Source of the DNA: Schistosoma haematobium
Lineage: Eukaryota > Platyhelminthes > Trematoda > Strigeidida > Schistosomatidae
Assembly (NCBI RefSeq): GCF_000699445.3
Contig: NC_067202.1
Location: 12,863,924-12,927,923 of the forward strand
Length of the DNA stretch: 64,000 bases
Direction: 5' to 3'
Of the stretch, positions 34,546 through 47,083 are shown in pieces; positions within the stretch are counted from its first letter, which is position 1; each line of letters begins with the position of its first letter. The notes under the pieces are model-generated. The model did not search any database. It was not told the origin of the DNA and saw only the letters and a list, made by a program, of their open reading frames with translations. The translations under genes were made by a program, and so were the position numbers.

Positions 34546-34604
34546 ATTTTTTTTTAAATCGAGATTATTTTTATTGATTCTGATCAGCTTATCCCTATAA
34601 AGTA

Positions 34605-34817
34605 CTTTCGTGGTGCATGCTACTCATGCTGACAGGTATAAGTAGTATGCAACAGCAATCGGAAGTGGAATGTCTGTTAAAAGGAGATTGAATTGAAGAG
34701 AAAAAGGAAGGAGAACAGAGAGGAATCGAAGTGACAACAGAATTAGAAGAAACTTGAAGTATGCAAAGGACAACTGGGTGAAGATATGCGAATAATGTAT
34801 TTAATGTATGGTTTTCG

Positions 34818-34852
<35 letters not shown>
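34605..34852 (+). repeat. Repeat D copy with (AT)n
   Basis: GTGGTGCATGCTACTCATGC, GACAGGTATAAGTAGTATGC and a purine-rich block (GATTGAATTGAAGAG), ending in an (AT)n run at about 34823-34852. Confidence 0.6.
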
Positions 34853-34857
<5 letters not shown>

Positions 34858-34859
34858 GT

Positions 34860-35510
34860 GACAACAGAATGGATATGTTGTTTATTGAATAATTAATTAA
34901 AGAGTTTTAGGAAAACCGAAGTTTATTAAGTGGCTAATGATAATCGTCTATTGCTCCTGACCACTTTAACACGTGTACTAATAAACTTAATATTTAGCCA
35001 AGTATGATCACGTCATATATTTAGTGTCTATACGTAAAGGTAATCTTCAACTTTATCAAGAAATATATAGGTTGATGCAAACGATTTAAGTAAATGAACA
35101 GGAAAACAAGGGAATCGAAATCTATCTAATTATCTTAACTTCGATAGGATACGTACTGGACTAATCTATGGTAATCACCGGCAGCTAAGAATTAATGAAC
35201 AGTTGTTTTGCCTCCGTATAGGAAGTAAATAGTGCGCAATCAAGACACCAAAGTGGGTCAGGCATACGATATTGAAGTCTTAAGGCAATCCATTAACCTA
35301 TTACAGCAATCGGTTGGTATTTAATGTTCTGTATGTCTAACTTCAATCAGTTTCCAATACTCTGCCTCATGCCTAAAATGTTTGAATTTCACTAATTAAG
35401 CATTTTTACAAGAGAGCTCCAGGAGTTACCTCGAGAAGTTAGTCACTCATAAATGTATGGATTATTAATACTATAGAGGGCTTTGTAAACATTTTTTAGA
35501 ATGTTTATAG
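34860..35510. other. Intron sequence without recognised features
   Basis: Nothing recognised. Confidence 0.35.
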
Positions 35511-35579
35511 TTTACATTATGTATTAATAACTTGGTTTAAAACAATCATTGACAGTATAACAGAAAATATACTACTTAC

Positions 35580-36052
35580 AAAATTATCAGATATCATATT
35601 TTGATTATGATAACTTCCTGATTCATAAGCTTCTGCAATTGGTAAAGGATTTAATTGACCAGATTTATTATTATAATTATCATTAGGACTAGTAGTATTT
35701 TCTTTTAGTTTACTTAATTTCTTTGTTGTTAATTGTGAAAAACGTCGTTTATTCTTTAAACCAAATGCACTTAAATGAGTAATGAATGCAATTGATTTAA
35801 TTCTTGAATTATGATGTCGTGATGATAGATTTTCACTAGATGAAGATCTATATTTATTCAGGGTAGACTGTAATGGATGAACATAAACTGGATAACAAGT
35901 TGGTTCATTTATTGTTGGTAATGTTGTTGACGTCTCTGTTAACATTATATCGGTTGTAGGTTTATTATAGGATTGAAAATTGGGAGATGTAACATCGAAT
36001 AATGTTGAACCATTGAAATGATTTGTATTAAAGTAATGCTGATCAGTCCAAT
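35580..36052 (-). CDS. Internal exon of the same gene, low-complexity tail
   Basis: The acceptor ends in GATAG, and the exon starts with two bases (AT) that complete the codon begun by the A at the end of the 47084 exon. The donor is GTAAGTAGTA and the exon ends on a complete codon. About 157 residues are encoded. The first half is Ser/Thr/Asn/Tyr-rich. A basic patch follows in the middle (KNKRRFSQLTTKKLSKLK), and the exon finishes with an acidic, tyrosine-containing stretch (AEAYESGSYHNQNM). No conserved domain is visible. The open frame runs past the donor into intron sequence before its stop, so the donor, not the stop, should mark the exon end. The intron before it is about 11.0 kb and full of repeats. 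Confidence 0.72.
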
Positions 36053-36059
36053 CTATCAA

Positions 36060-36720
36060 ATGAATTAGAAAAAAGAAAGAGCAAACAACTTAGAAACAAA
36101 TAATAAGAGTTACAAAAATTTACACAAAAAGAATAAGAAAAATTTATAAAATTGTTTCGTCCTACTATGAATTGTCGGATTAATGAGTAAAGAATAACAA
36201 TTCCATCAGAAATCGGAACCCAAGGAATTTTCTAGCTAATCTGTGGGAAGAAGACTACCTTTGAAATGCAAGGGGTACAAGGGGTAACAGGAGTAAAGAA
36301 GAAAGAAAGGTTCACATTACTACATTGTTTTATAGCAGAGAAAAGAAATTATCAAAACGAATTCTATAGTAGTAGACATGTTGAAGGTATGAGTGGTAGT
36401 TGAAAAAGAATATGAATAGATGAATTTGAATCATCCCATTCAATGGTCAAGATAAGCGAATAGATCTCAACCAATTGATTTGCACCTAACAACAAAACCC
36501 AATTCATGAACTGATGTCACTTCTTGGTTTGACCACTTCTAACTTTTATTTTTCTAACTTAAGTCTCCATCAAAAAACATTGATCGTCAAGGATACATAA
36601 TAGTCATCCTAATGACCTCAGTACATGAAGATTTCTTATCTCGTCGACCTATTTTCACCTTCTACGGTAATAAATTTACCTAATCAAATTTTAATAACTA
36701 GTTAGATTAACTATTAAGTT
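36060..36720. other. Intron sequence without recognised features
   Basis: Nothing recognised apart from a possible family A scrap near 36155. Confidence 0.35.
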
Positions 36721-36724
36721 CAGT

Positions 36725-37130
36725 TGGTATTGTTTACTTGAATCTTCCCATTGATGTTTACCACTGCAATTGATCACTCACTTATTGGCATGTGTGCATC
36801 CTGTGCCTGTTGCCTCAATATTGCTTTAATTCATTATAAGCAGAGGTGGGTATGCCTATAAGAGACTGATTAATTGTAGTGTTAAACATCAATGAGAAGA
36901 TTCAAACAAACAATACTAAGTGAATTTTTTAACTTCACCCCATTTCACAAGCAGGACTCAGTAGCTAAGTGGATAACGCCATGGCATTTAAACCGAACAG
37001 TACTGGGTTCGAGTATCAGAATGAACATCAACTCGGCGATACAGGTACATCCAGCTGACGAGTCCCAAATAGAACGAAACGCGCGTCAAACATGATTCCA
37101 CTGGTAGCCATTATTCATCGTTGCTTATAT
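36725..37130. repeat. Family B (Sm-alpha-like) inverted pair
   Basis: Reversed leader and 3' flank (36725-36855, ending TTATAAGCAGAGGTGGGT), then a plus-strand unit (36860-37130) with head, T arm ACTGGGTTCGAGTATCAG, ATCCAG, CTGACGA, GAAA and ACGCGCGTC. Stem II (GTCC/GAAC) has a mismatch and the stem I 3' strand is disrupted by an insertion. Confidence 0.8.
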
Positions 37131-37244
37131 TCACCATTGTTTCCTTATCATCTAGATGATAAATTATCATTTTAAACAATATTAAGTTTATAATTTACTA
37201 ACAATCTTATAGAAAGTTATATATTCATGCAGATATCGGTTGTA

Positions 37245-37372
37245 TCCAGTTCACAACATACACAAAAACAAACATTGGTACAAGAAAGCACTAAATACAT
37301 ATGCGCCACATAAATCATTCGATTTGTGTGAGGGCTGTGATACTGCCCGGGTGCCCAGATCGAAGCAGATTC
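37245..37372 (+). repeat. Repeat C fragment
   Basis: CATATGCGCCACATAAATC, GAGGGCTGTGATACTGCCCG and GGTGCCCAGATCG match the start of repeat C. Confidence 0.65.
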
Positions 37373-37585
37373 AGAACATACATTACGATAGATTATGAAT
37401 TAAAACCAATTTGTATACTCGAAACCATGTATATATAACTTGAGAATATTTTTGGTCACAGGATTGATAAAAATCAACCATATATTTCAACTGATCTGTC
37501 TGAGAATTTCCGTTTTACAAACATAATCTATTTAATTGATTCATGAAGAAAAAAATCGATAATCTTTGGATATAATTTATGATAA

Positions 37586-37615
37586 CAAACAGATATCTAT
37601 CTATCTATCTATCTA

Positions 37616-37662
<47 letters not shown>
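37586..37662. repeat. (CTAT)n(AT)n microsatellite
   Basis: Tetranucleotide repeat merging into a long AT dinucleotide run. Confidence 0.95.
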
Positions 37663-37664
<2 letters not shown>

Positions 37665-37836
37665 GAAGACCTGAACGCCTTATTTAGTCTCTAGACAAAA
37701 TGATTTGGTAATAACCCTATTAAATACATTAGAACAAATGTAAGGGTATTTTATAATTGACAACTATCAATAGTTTTACCTTATGAATGGTGTTATTATT
37801 TTAGTTTAAGGAGGAATAAAATGGATTATCATCATT

Positions 37837-37867
<31 letters not shown>

Positions 37868-37984
37868 AACAATAGAAAATCGATATTTTAATCAATATTA
37901 GGAGACTGTATATTATATTTAATAATTAATGCAATAATATTTCAATGAAAAGTTTATAAAAAAAACTTTTCTTTACTGAAGTAG

Positions 37985-38045
37985 AATAATGACTACTAAT
38001 GGAATTTGAGGAAAAATTAAGTTTTGTCCTATTGGATACTTGTAA
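37985..38045 (-). repeat. Possible family B fragment
   Basis: ACTACTAATGGAATTTGAGG and TTTTGTCCTATTGGA resemble a reversed, decayed Sm-alpha hammerhead. Weak. Confidence 0.3.
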
Positions 38046-38204
38046 ACAATTTACTAGTATTAGCTTAGATACAAAGATTCAAGAGCAATATGTTTCGTTT
38101 CAAGCTACAGAGAACCAGATTGATTATGTTTGTATCATTAAAAATTCCGAAGGACAATGGAAGATATAAGGATCAGAAGGGGAACTGATATAGCTTCAGA
38201 TTAT

Positions 38205-38568
38205 CATCTGGTTGTGGTTGACAAGATGAAACTGAAGCTATAAAAGCATCAGACAACTAGGAAAACAGCAATACAAGGGTTCAATACAGGCCTCTTTAGA
38301 GATACTCAAAAAGTCAACGAATTCAAGATAACTCACAACAACAGGTTCTAAGCTCTATAAGATTTACTTGAAGAAAAGGAAACCACTATAAATGAAAATT
38401 GGAAAAGGATCAAAGAAGCACTAACTTCAACGTGTTAGGAGGTTCTGGGCAGCAACAGGTATCATCATAAGGAATGAATCTATTTGAAAACCCCGGACAA
38501 GATTCAAGAAAGGAAGAATAAGAAGGCAGCAATTAAAAATAGCAGATCAAGAATAGAAAAAGTCAAGA
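38205..38568 (+). mobile_element. RTE-type retrotransposon, internal ORF fragment
   Basis: Same segment as 3725-4258: LFRDTQKVNEFKI, EKETTINENWKRIKEALTS, HHK and RKNKKAAI, with several stops. It ends where a family A copy is inserted. Confidence 0.7.
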
Positions 38569-38571
38569 CAC

Positions 38572-38885
38572 TCAACCGCAACCAGTGGAGTTCATCCGGG
38601 TCTGTTGTGAGATAGGAACTCACTGATAACAATGGTGGACGGTGATGCAACTCCGTGGATTGCTTGAAGTTAGACATTAACACCGGTGGACGCCGACTCA
38701 GTGGTCTAGTGGTTAAGCGCTCGCGTGTGAGACTGATAGGTCCTGGGTTTGAATCTCGCGGGGTGCGGGATCGTGGATGAGCACTGCTGAGGAGTCCCAT
38801 ACTAGGACGAAACGGTCATCCAGTGCTCCCACGTTTTCCATGGTGGTCTAGCTTCAATTGATTTATGAATTCAACTATCAAATTA
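38572..38885 (+). repeat. Family A full-length copy
   Basis: Leader with CCAGTGGAGTTCATCC, head with CTCAGTGGTCTAGTGGTTAA (A-box region) and TGGGTTTGAATCTCG (B-box region), hammerhead and tail. One of the more complete copies. Confidence 0.85.
38781..38826 (+). ncRNA. Family A hammerhead ribozyme candidate
   Basis: Perfect stem I GCACTG/CAGTGC, core CTGAGGA, stem II GTCC/GGAC and GAAA. Stem III ACGGTCAT has one broken pair; the cleavage triplet is ATC, an allowed NUH site. Probably weak. Confidence 0.6.
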
Positions 38886-38889
38886 CTAT

Positions 38890-39425
38890 AATATACACAA
38901 AAACACCCTTCTCTGATTATAATTAGATTTAGATTGATTCAGTTGCAACAATGGTTGCTAAACAACCATTGGAAATTAGGGTATGTTAAATGCAAATATC
39001 ACAACTTAGGTTGCTTATTATCAAGATTGTACAATATCAAACTCACAAAAAGGAAACCGGGTATTTCAAGCAGTGTCACAAATATGTTACCAATTTAATT
39101 CCTCCCCTCAATTGAGTTTTATTCTCATGGTTTAAACTTTCAGATTAATAGGATAACTTCAGGTTATATCGTTTTTTTGTTAGTTAATAATTGTCCTTAC
39201 ATGCACGAATAATGGTCATGACATTTGCTTCAATCTATATATGTTTTTTATAGTGCTTTTTGGTATTAATTGATCGGTTTTTTTTCTAACTTTAATTTGC
39301 TAATTTGTTGTTATTCCATTACAAATTTAGATCTCCTGAATATCATCTGACTTTGCTCTAGCTTTCACGGGGTTTAGGATTATAGCTAAAGCATTGTATA
39401 TTGTCAGATCTATTGATTTCGCTGT
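38890..39425. other. Intron sequence without recognised features
   Basis: Nothing recognised. Confidence 0.35.
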
Positions 39426-39429
39426 TACG

Positions 39430-39760
39430 ATGGCTCCCAGAAGGTGTGATGAAGCCTCCAAAGGATTTAAAGCAGTAGAAGAGATTAAATCCAACCACAA
39501 TCCGATAAAATTTTCTAGAATATTAACGTGACATGCTGTGATTGAATAAATGTATAAATTTTCTACGTACGGATTGGCTGAATTATAATGATGTTATAGC
39601 CTTTACCAACAACCTTAAATTGACTCGTACATTTTCGGAACTTACTTTAGTAATGCTTTTCCTGTTTACTTCTATCTTTTCGATTTGCGACTTGGGGATT
39701 CTACGCATTCAAGTGTTGAATTTGTAAGCCATATTGCCTATAGCCAAGTAACAGACTTAA
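39430..39760 (+). repeat. Unclassified dispersed repeat E, copy 2
   Basis: Collinear with 10975-11340: TTCTAGAATATTAACGTGAC, GGCTGAATTATAATGATGTT and TTTGCGACTTGGGGATTCTA. Confidence 0.6.
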
Positions 39761-39954
39761 TATTTGCATGGATTAATTTGCTTATGACAAGAAGGGCTAA
39801 ATAAGCATGATATTAGTCATTACCCTATGATCAATCGATTTGTATTTGACCTCTGTTTAACCTAATGGATATGGATTACTGAAAAGCTAGAGAAATATAT
39901 TTATTATTTCTCAATTTTTACTGATTTATAGGTTGATGATGATTGGAACTGATT

Positions 39955-40080
39955 TACCTACTTAGGCCTGTTACCCTTAGTGGATGAGCATAGACGTCCC
40001 GCAAGCATTTTCCATCCAACTCTGTCCTGGGAACTGCTTTTCAGTTCTTTTCAGTTGCTATTCATCCTTTTTTATTATCA
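39955..40080 (-). mobile_element. RTE 3' end fragment
   Basis: ACCTACTTAGGCCTGTTACC and CATTTTCCATCCAACTCTGTCC correspond to the reversed 3' end seen at 51160-51262. Confidence 0.55.
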
Positions 40081-40149
40081 CTAATATTATTATTATTAAT
40101 GGCTTTATTTAATATTCTATTTTTGGTACAATCTAGAATTCTCAGCACA

Positions 40150-40592
40150 AGTATTTTAACAAGTTTTCTATCCCTATTTCTTGATCGATCCTGATAATAA
40201 ATATGGTTTGATCGACAGTTAGAAGTTAGCAGTTCAGGAATCGACATCTGAATCATATTTATTCTTTTCAATGCATATTGCCAGCAACCACGATATCTGT
40301 GATTGGGCTCTTTTGTAATTTGTACAGGGAAATGTAATAAACGTTTCATAAGACTAATAGACATAATCACATGTTAAAACAAACAGAAAAACAGATAACT
40401 TGTTGAAATATCCAGATAGCAGGAAAAGGTAGTCCAGTCTTCTTTTCTCTTCTCCGATATTTTGTCTGGATCAACGATTGTATGAAATATAAGTATTCGA
40501 AAAACCGTTCTCATATTTGACTTATTTGATTCCGTTATTTAGTAACGCGATTTAAGTCGCTGATTATATACGAGGATAGACGACATATACAT
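40150..40592 (+). repeat. Unclassified dispersed repeat G, copy 2
   Basis: Direct-orientation partner of 4560-5040 with small indels. An RTE fragment sits just upstream of each copy, but in opposite orientation. Confidence 0.6.
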
Positions 40593-40601
40593 TTCAATAA
40601 C

Positions 40602-40800
40602 AATCATGAGTTGATTGAAGCTAGACCACCATGAAAAACCTGAAAGCACTAAACAACCGTTTCATAGATTAGTTGAAGTTAGACATTAACACTGTTCGAT
40701 GCTAGCTCAGTGATCTATAGGTTAAGCGTTCGTGCACGAGACCGATAGGTCCTAAGTTCGAATCATGTAAGATAAGATCGTGGATGAGAATTGTTCTTAA
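40602..40800. repeat. Family A composite (reversed tail joined to plus-strand head)
   Basis: Reversed tail and stem III region (40602-40660, ending ACAACCGTTTC) is fused to a plus-strand leader and head (40665-40790) that stops before the hammerhead. Confidence 0.65.
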
Positions 40801-41039
40801 TTCATTTAAACAGTACAAATTGTAAAAGATACAACATAAATCATAAAAAAAGATTACGAATTTCATTTTATTAAGAAATTTGTCGAACTTAACACACACA
40901 CGCACACACAAAGAAACTCAATTCATTTTAATGGACAACTCGATTTTAATTTACTATAAAATGGAGATTTTTATTGTTGCTTTGAGAAAACAGAAAGAAA
41001 AAAGAAACCTAGAAATTAGATTAAAATTGTATTATTTGT

Positions 41040-41110
41040 AATAATAATAATAATACTAATAATAGTAATAATAATAATAGTAATTTGTAATAATAATAGT
41101 AATAAGACCA
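41040..41110. repeat. (TAA)n-rich microsatellite
   Basis: Imperfect TAA/TAG triplets. Confidence 0.85.
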
Positions 41111-41764
41111 TGTATATTAAAGATGTATTCGATTAGCTTAGTAATTTGTCGATTACGCCCATTGTACTCCTATATTTAGAAGAAAGATGGTAATTAATAA
41201 TAATAGTAACACTAATGTATTGTCAAAGAATAAGTATAAAGAAACATTTTGATCCAATTGTACACAATTTACATATTATTTGTCAAATTAGGTTTCTTTT
41301 TTACTTTGATAGGTCTACAGGTAATGATGTTATGAATACATTAAGCAGGATGAAAATCAATTTTGAACATTCATAAAACATGCACTCACAAAAAAGGATC
41401 AATTCTTTCATTAAAAAAACAAACAAAATTGTTATGTCTATGAACTTTATAACTGAGTTTAGAACAAAGTATTAGGTTATTACGTACCCCATTAAGAAGT
41501 TTTATGTTGCGTAGCTTAGAAAAACATTTCAAAGAAGAAGGTTCGGGGAAGTTAACACAAGAGAGGAGATTAATCTATAGATTTTGAGGTGTCATAGTTA
41601 GTAAGATAATTGACGTCTGTAACAATTTGAAGTGATCCTATCTCTTTATATTTCTTTAAGTTTTGAATACATACCATTACCTTATCTTTTTTTCGTGAGT
41701 GTTCAAAAAACTTTTGTTTTGTTTTCAACTATTATAAGTAATAACAAATTGATTTCTGAACCCT

Positions 41765-42145
41765 TACTGCTTTGAACCATATCACACTAGCTTCGTGAGG
41801 GGATTCTTGGATTTCTAGTGAGAAGCCGTGACCAGTGGAGCTAATCCATGTCGGTTACAGACAGGTATGGAAGATGGTTGCGCAATTTCGTGGATTGCTT
41901 GATTTTAGACACTATCACCATTGGATGCCGGCTCAGTGGTCCAGTAGGTTGTGCGTTCGCGCGCGAGATAGAAGGACCTAGGTTCGAATCCCGCAAGCGG
42001 GATCGTGGATGAGCACTGCTGAGGAGTCCTACAATAGGACGAATCGGCCGTCCAGTGCTTCCAGGTTCCCAAAGGTGGTCTAACACCAATCGATTCATGA
42101 TCGCAATCAAAAACTTCATAATCTTCACAACCCATATACTAATAT
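41765..42145 (+). repeat. Family A full-length copy
   Basis: Leader (ATTTCTAGTGAGAAGCCGTG), head with GGTTCGAATCCCGCAAGCGG, hammerhead near 42014-42059, tail. Stem I GCACTG/CAGTGC, CTGAGGA and stem II GTCC/GGAC are intact, but GAAA reads GAAT, breaking the first stem III pair. Open frames on the other strand are antisense to the repeat. Confidence 0.85.
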
Positions 42146-42284
42146 CACATTGTGTTTATGTACACGTTGAATAATGTAGACCGTTACGAATTGGCTATGA
42201 GTTTAACATAATTGCCTTTACATCAGTTTGTGCGTTAAATACAAATCAGAAAATGTTTACAAATTGATTTGCTTATTTATGGAC

Positions 42285-42480
42285 TATATTTGTAATGCAT
42301 GTTGCTTTTGCTGAAAGATATAAGTAGTATATTGCAGTAATCAATGCCTGCCAAAAGATGATTGCAATGAAGAGAATAGGAAAGAAGTTTGAAAACAATC
42401 GAAATAACAACATAATTAAAGGAATATTGGAGTATGTAAAGAAACAACGAAAAGAAACTGTGCATATGATCTATATGTAA
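42285..42480 (+). repeat. Repeat D copy
   Basis: AATGCATGTTGCTTTTGCTG, AAGATATAAGTAGTAT and a purine-rich block with GATTGCAATGAAGAG. Confidence 0.5.
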
Positions 42481-42894
42481 TGTATGATTTGCATAATTTA
42501 CTAACCCCCTGTATGATTTTGCACAAAATAATAAATTGGTTTCCCCTACTTGAGTTCTCGTTCAATACACATTTATCAAAATATATAGTCGACAGTGGAA
42601 TAAGGACAGTAATGACAACGCCCATAAATCATTGTTAAAAACTAATAGACCATTGCATTTATAATGAAAGATTTATTAATTCAAACACTAGTAAATCTTA
42701 TATTTTTTACAAATTTAGGTTAATACATATGACATATCGTAAACACAGTTACGGAAATAATGATTCAGTATTTACATTTATGAACAAAGGGGTTAATACA
42801 CAGTTGAAGATTTTAGGGAAATAGTAGTCTATCGTTGAAAACAGTTAAAAATATCCCATGTATTATGGTTAGAAATACAGCTATATTTCATAGG

Positions 42895-43215
42895 CTACAT
42901 CAAAGACTGTTTTCATTCAGGCAATCAATGAAAACTAAGAAGCACTGAAAAGCTATTTCATTCTAGCACTATAGAACTCTTAAACATTTTGTATCCACAA
43001 TCACACTGAAGATTGAAATCATGATGTTCGAATTTTGCATTGAACACTTAACCGTTTAACCGCTGAGCTAGAAACCATTAGTCTATGACCTCATGATGGA
43101 TGAGTACTTCTGAGAAGTTGTACAATAGGTTTTATAGTTTCTGACAGTTTTCTAGCCAAGATCAGTCTTTAATTTAAAATTTTCCAATATCCACAAATCC
43201 TCTATACTAATTACA
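42895..43215. repeat. Family A degenerate inverted pair
   Basis: Reversed copy 42895-43075 (GAAGCACTGAAAAGC and CCGCTGAGCTAGAAACC) and plus-strand copy 43085-43215 (GATGAGTACTTCTGAGAAG and tail). Strongly decayed. Confidence 0.55.
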
Positions 43216-44720
43216 CAGTTAAAGTTGACGAGGCGTTTTGCAAAAAACTGACCACATTGTTTCATAATTAGAATGGAATGTGAAAATCTGTTTTCATTAT
43301 TAATATGTAGCTGCTATTATAAGTAGTCACTGATATTAATTAATATGTAAAAAAAATTGAGAATTGTCATCTGATGTGACCGCCAGTTTTTATAATTATT
43401 TATCACTATGTAGCCCTTCACGTACACACACACATACAAGCACCGAACATGAGTTTGAAATTAGAGAAGGGTATGTAAGCCGAAAGTGTATGAATCAGCC
43501 TTGCTATTAAATCTTATTGAAAATTAAAAGTGAATCTAATGATAACAAATCCTTTTTCTTTTTTTTACACAAAGCTTCTCTGACATAAATGACACCCACT
43601 TGTTTTTCTATTTTATAGCTGTCAGCATCTGAAGAGATTCGAAGAAATGGAAATGAATTCATGAGTTATTCTGGTACGATAGTTGTTGTTGTTGTTGTTA
43701 TTCTGATCAAATTTTATATGTTGGTGGGGGCGGGTGAATATACCAAATTATTAACAGTAAAAACAGTTATTTGTGTTGAGGAGAATAAAAACTAAGATTA
43801 GTGCAAAATAATATGAATTCATTTTATTCCGTTTGGTTCTTATCAGCTGTTTACAACCTACAATATTTAGAATTCGTTGTTCTTGAAACACCCTTTCACA
43901 TTCATTAATTCCTCTTTCAGTTCGATTCAAAGAATAATTCCCGAAAAGTCAAAGACCAAATGGGTTAAAAGCAATCAACAGTGAGTACATTTTGAGATGA
44001 TGAAGAAAAGGTGTAGTTTAAGAGAATGGTTTTAGTGGAGTAGTATTCTTTGATTTGGATGATTAGATTATAAAGCTTTTATGGTTTTCCTAGAGAAAAA
44101 CTTATATTTGAAGTTTGTACTAATTCTGTTGAAGCTGAAGTAAAGAAAGCGATGGAATCTTATTTGATAATGTTAGAATAATGTGGTGAGGAAATATCTA
44201 ATTATTTAGAGTATCAGGGACCTGTGATGTTTGCTTCTTCTTCAAGTGACAATGAATCAAATTTTATGATATTGTATAACTAGGTCTATTCACTAAATTA
44301 CTATTTCACTAATGTCAAGCACTATTCAGTTTAATTTACACAAACCGAACAGGTAAAATCACTTAAAAACCAGTGTATTCAAATAGTCATTTTGAAGGAC
44401 AATTGAATCCTCATCTACCATCTTATCATTCTTATTTGAGTATCACGAGTTTACAGTCTCCAGTAGCACGTACCAGTATTATGCAAGTACAACAGTGCTG
44501 ATGAAGATAGCCAAAAACACCGTATTTTAAAAATGAAATTATCTCCACAATTAAAAAACAACACTTCAAACAAAAAACTATTTATTCATCTAAAGATAAA
44601 ACAAACTAATCATTGTTACTACTCGGTTTAAAACGTCATTCATTCACTGATAAGGACGTCTAGATTTTAATGAAAAGGTGTTATATTCAGAGTCTAATTA
44701 TCTTGAGAATAAGCCAGTTG
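43216..44720. other. Intron sequence without recognised features
   Basis: A (TTG)n run at about 43682-43698 and a short CA patch near 43423; otherwise nothing recognised. Confidence 0.35.
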
Positions 44721-44724
44721 CTCA

Positions 44725-45350
44725 AAAGATTAGAATTTGGGAGAACTCAAAGAGTGGATACAACTGCACCATTTCAAACGATTTCGAGCCATGTCATTCA
44801 AGGTCTCTAACCGTCGGTTGCTATCACCTCGCGGATCCCAACCAGATAGTCTACACCTACCAACATGGCTCAGTTCACTTGTCACAAACTTCATGGATTT
44901 GTGCCATGTTTTGTTCTGGCTGCCCATAACTTTCTTCCAACCTACTCTTACACCATAAAACATCACACGTCGAGGCAGTCGGTGATTGAGCATACGTAAC
45001 ACATATCTCAGCCATTTCAACTGATGAAGTTTCACTACTTCATCAATTGATTTGCCATCCTAACCTAGTAATCGTTTCTTAACAACTGTCCCAGGATATA
45101 CGAGCAATGCTTCGAAGACACCTATGATCGAATACTAGTAACTTACAAATATCCTCTACTCTTACCGGCCGTAAAGTAGGACGCGATGAACTGCTGCTCA
45201 GTAAACCCATCCTTTGGCTGGTAGACGAATATCTCGCCTAAGCCATAAATGACGCTACTTGGAAAGTGCTAGTCGAGCCTTTTATATCTGTGCTGAGATT
45301 TTCTCACATACCAGACTACACGGGCTGATGGGATTTTCAAGATAAGTGAA
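44725..45350 (-). mobile_element. RTE-type retrotransposon, C-terminal ORF fragment
   Basis: On the minus strand from 45350 downwards: ISAQI, KARLA, WLRRDIRLPA and, in a longer open piece, KWLRYVLRMLNHRLPRRVMF, VGWKKV, NKTWHKSMK, SHVGRCRLSGWDPRG and LETLNDMARNRLKW. This is the conserved region after the reverse transcriptase domain in RTE elements. It is internally frameshifted and lacks the catalytic part. Confidence 0.75.
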
Positions 45351-46280
45351 GATATTAGTGACATAACATGATATGACGAACAAGAATTAGGCTTTATTCA
45401 ACCTGCTGTTTTACCAATCCATAAAATTCCACTCCATAAAAATGACTTAAAAGAGCATAAATATTTGTTAAAATTTCTACCATGTATTGAATGATGAGTT
45501 GAAGTCATTATTCTTTCAGTCCATGTGATCACTGGTTAAAATAGTTCTCAATAGACAAGAAGATATACATCATGCACATATTATGAAGTCATACTTAATA
45601 ATCATTTAAACAGGATGTAGCTATAGCAACTACCACTTTTACACGTTCATATGATTTATCCTTACTTTTAGACAAATGAATTATTATATTCGTCCTAGTC
45701 ATTTTGTCATTCAAATGTGACCTTGAGCATGTATGTATAATAGTAAGTATGTGTCTATATGATAGCTTGTATTTTTCATGCTTATAAACGTTGGATCACG
45801 GTTTACTTAAATGGCGTTGGTACGTTTACCATTTTTGCTTCCCTTCCCCTCTTGCTGTCTGTCTGAATAAATGAATGTCTGAGATAAGTTTATCCAACCT
45901 AATATGTATTTGACTTTTTATTACCACCTAGTTGGGGTTAGCCTAAGTTAAACATACGAAATCAAATACAATTTAAATTCATGGCCCATTTATGGTTCGT
46001 TCATAAATTTGATCATTAGTGAAGTTAGAATGTGGGCCTAGATATTAGAGATGAAAGATTAAGTTCACTGAACATTACAGTGATTACAAGTAATCATACA
46101 ATAGAGTGAATGAAGAATCCTAAAATAATGAATTAAGATTTCATAATGTTTAACTGAGTTTACGGTACATACAACAAATCAACCTTCTCAATTCAAGTAT
46201 TAAACCACCTCACGAGAACTATTGATGTTTTAATGTTTTATATTTTATATTCTACTCCCACATGCAAGATTGTTATTGAT
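45351..46280. other. Intron sequence without recognised features
   Basis: Nothing recognised. Confidence 0.35.
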
Positions 46281-46284
46281 TACT

Positions 46285-46415
46285 GCTGAAGAGTCCTATA
46301 TTATGACGAAACGGATATCTATTGCTTCCAGGTTTTCAATGGTGAACTAGTTTAGATCAACTCGTGAATTCAACTGAGAAAATACTATAATCTTCACAAA
46401 TCCACATATTGATAT
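46285..46415 (+). repeat. Family A 3' fragment
   Basis: Begins at TTACTGCTGAAGAGTCC (core CTGAAGA), keeps GAAA, then tail; stem I partner mutated. Confidence 0.6.
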
Positions 46416-46489
46416 TAGAGTAATTCTATTAACAACTTAATTAAAAACAATTTTGTTCACTTATATCTATATTGTTTTAATAGTTGAAA

Positions 46490-47000
46490 TAATCAGTCAA
46501 TCAGTCAGTAACAACTTAGAACTTCGTACGTACGTACATCAGTTCGAGTTGTCACACCACACTAGCACAAAGATGCAGTTGTCGATTCAAATCCCGTAGT
46601 GGTAATGGTAGTAAAAGTATAACCAGTAATCGGAAGCATTAGGGTCTGAAAATGTTATTCAAAGAATATAATTCAATGAAATAAATTTGGAAAGAAAATA
46701 AAGGACACGAAGAATTCAAAAGATTAGAATTTAAGAGAACTCATAGAGTGGATGCACCTGCACCATTTCAAACGATTTCGAGCCATGTCATTCAAGGTCT
46801 CTAACCATCAGTTGATATCACCTCGCGTATCCCAACCAGATAGTCTACACCTACCAACATGGCTCAGTTCACTTGTCACAAACTTCATGGATTTGTGCCA
46901 TGTTTTGTTCTGGCCGCTCCTAACTTTCTTCCAACCTACTCTTACACCATAAAACATCACACGTCGAGGCAGTCGGTGATTGGGTATACGTAACACGTGT
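46490..47000 (-). mobile_element. RTE-type retrotransposon, 3' end
   Basis: Same ORF end as 44725-45035 (NHRLPRRVMFYGVRVGWKKV, LSHVGRCRLSGWDTRG), followed on the minus strand by the 3' terminus with a (CAGT)n-like tail at 46495-46510. The two fragments are very alike where they overlap, suggesting the same subfamily. Confidence 0.75.
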
Positions 47001-47083
47001 CCCAGTCAGTAGTCGAATTTCAGATTACACATGGATTTTAACTATAGTTATTCATAAATTCATATTTATTCACTTATACTTAC

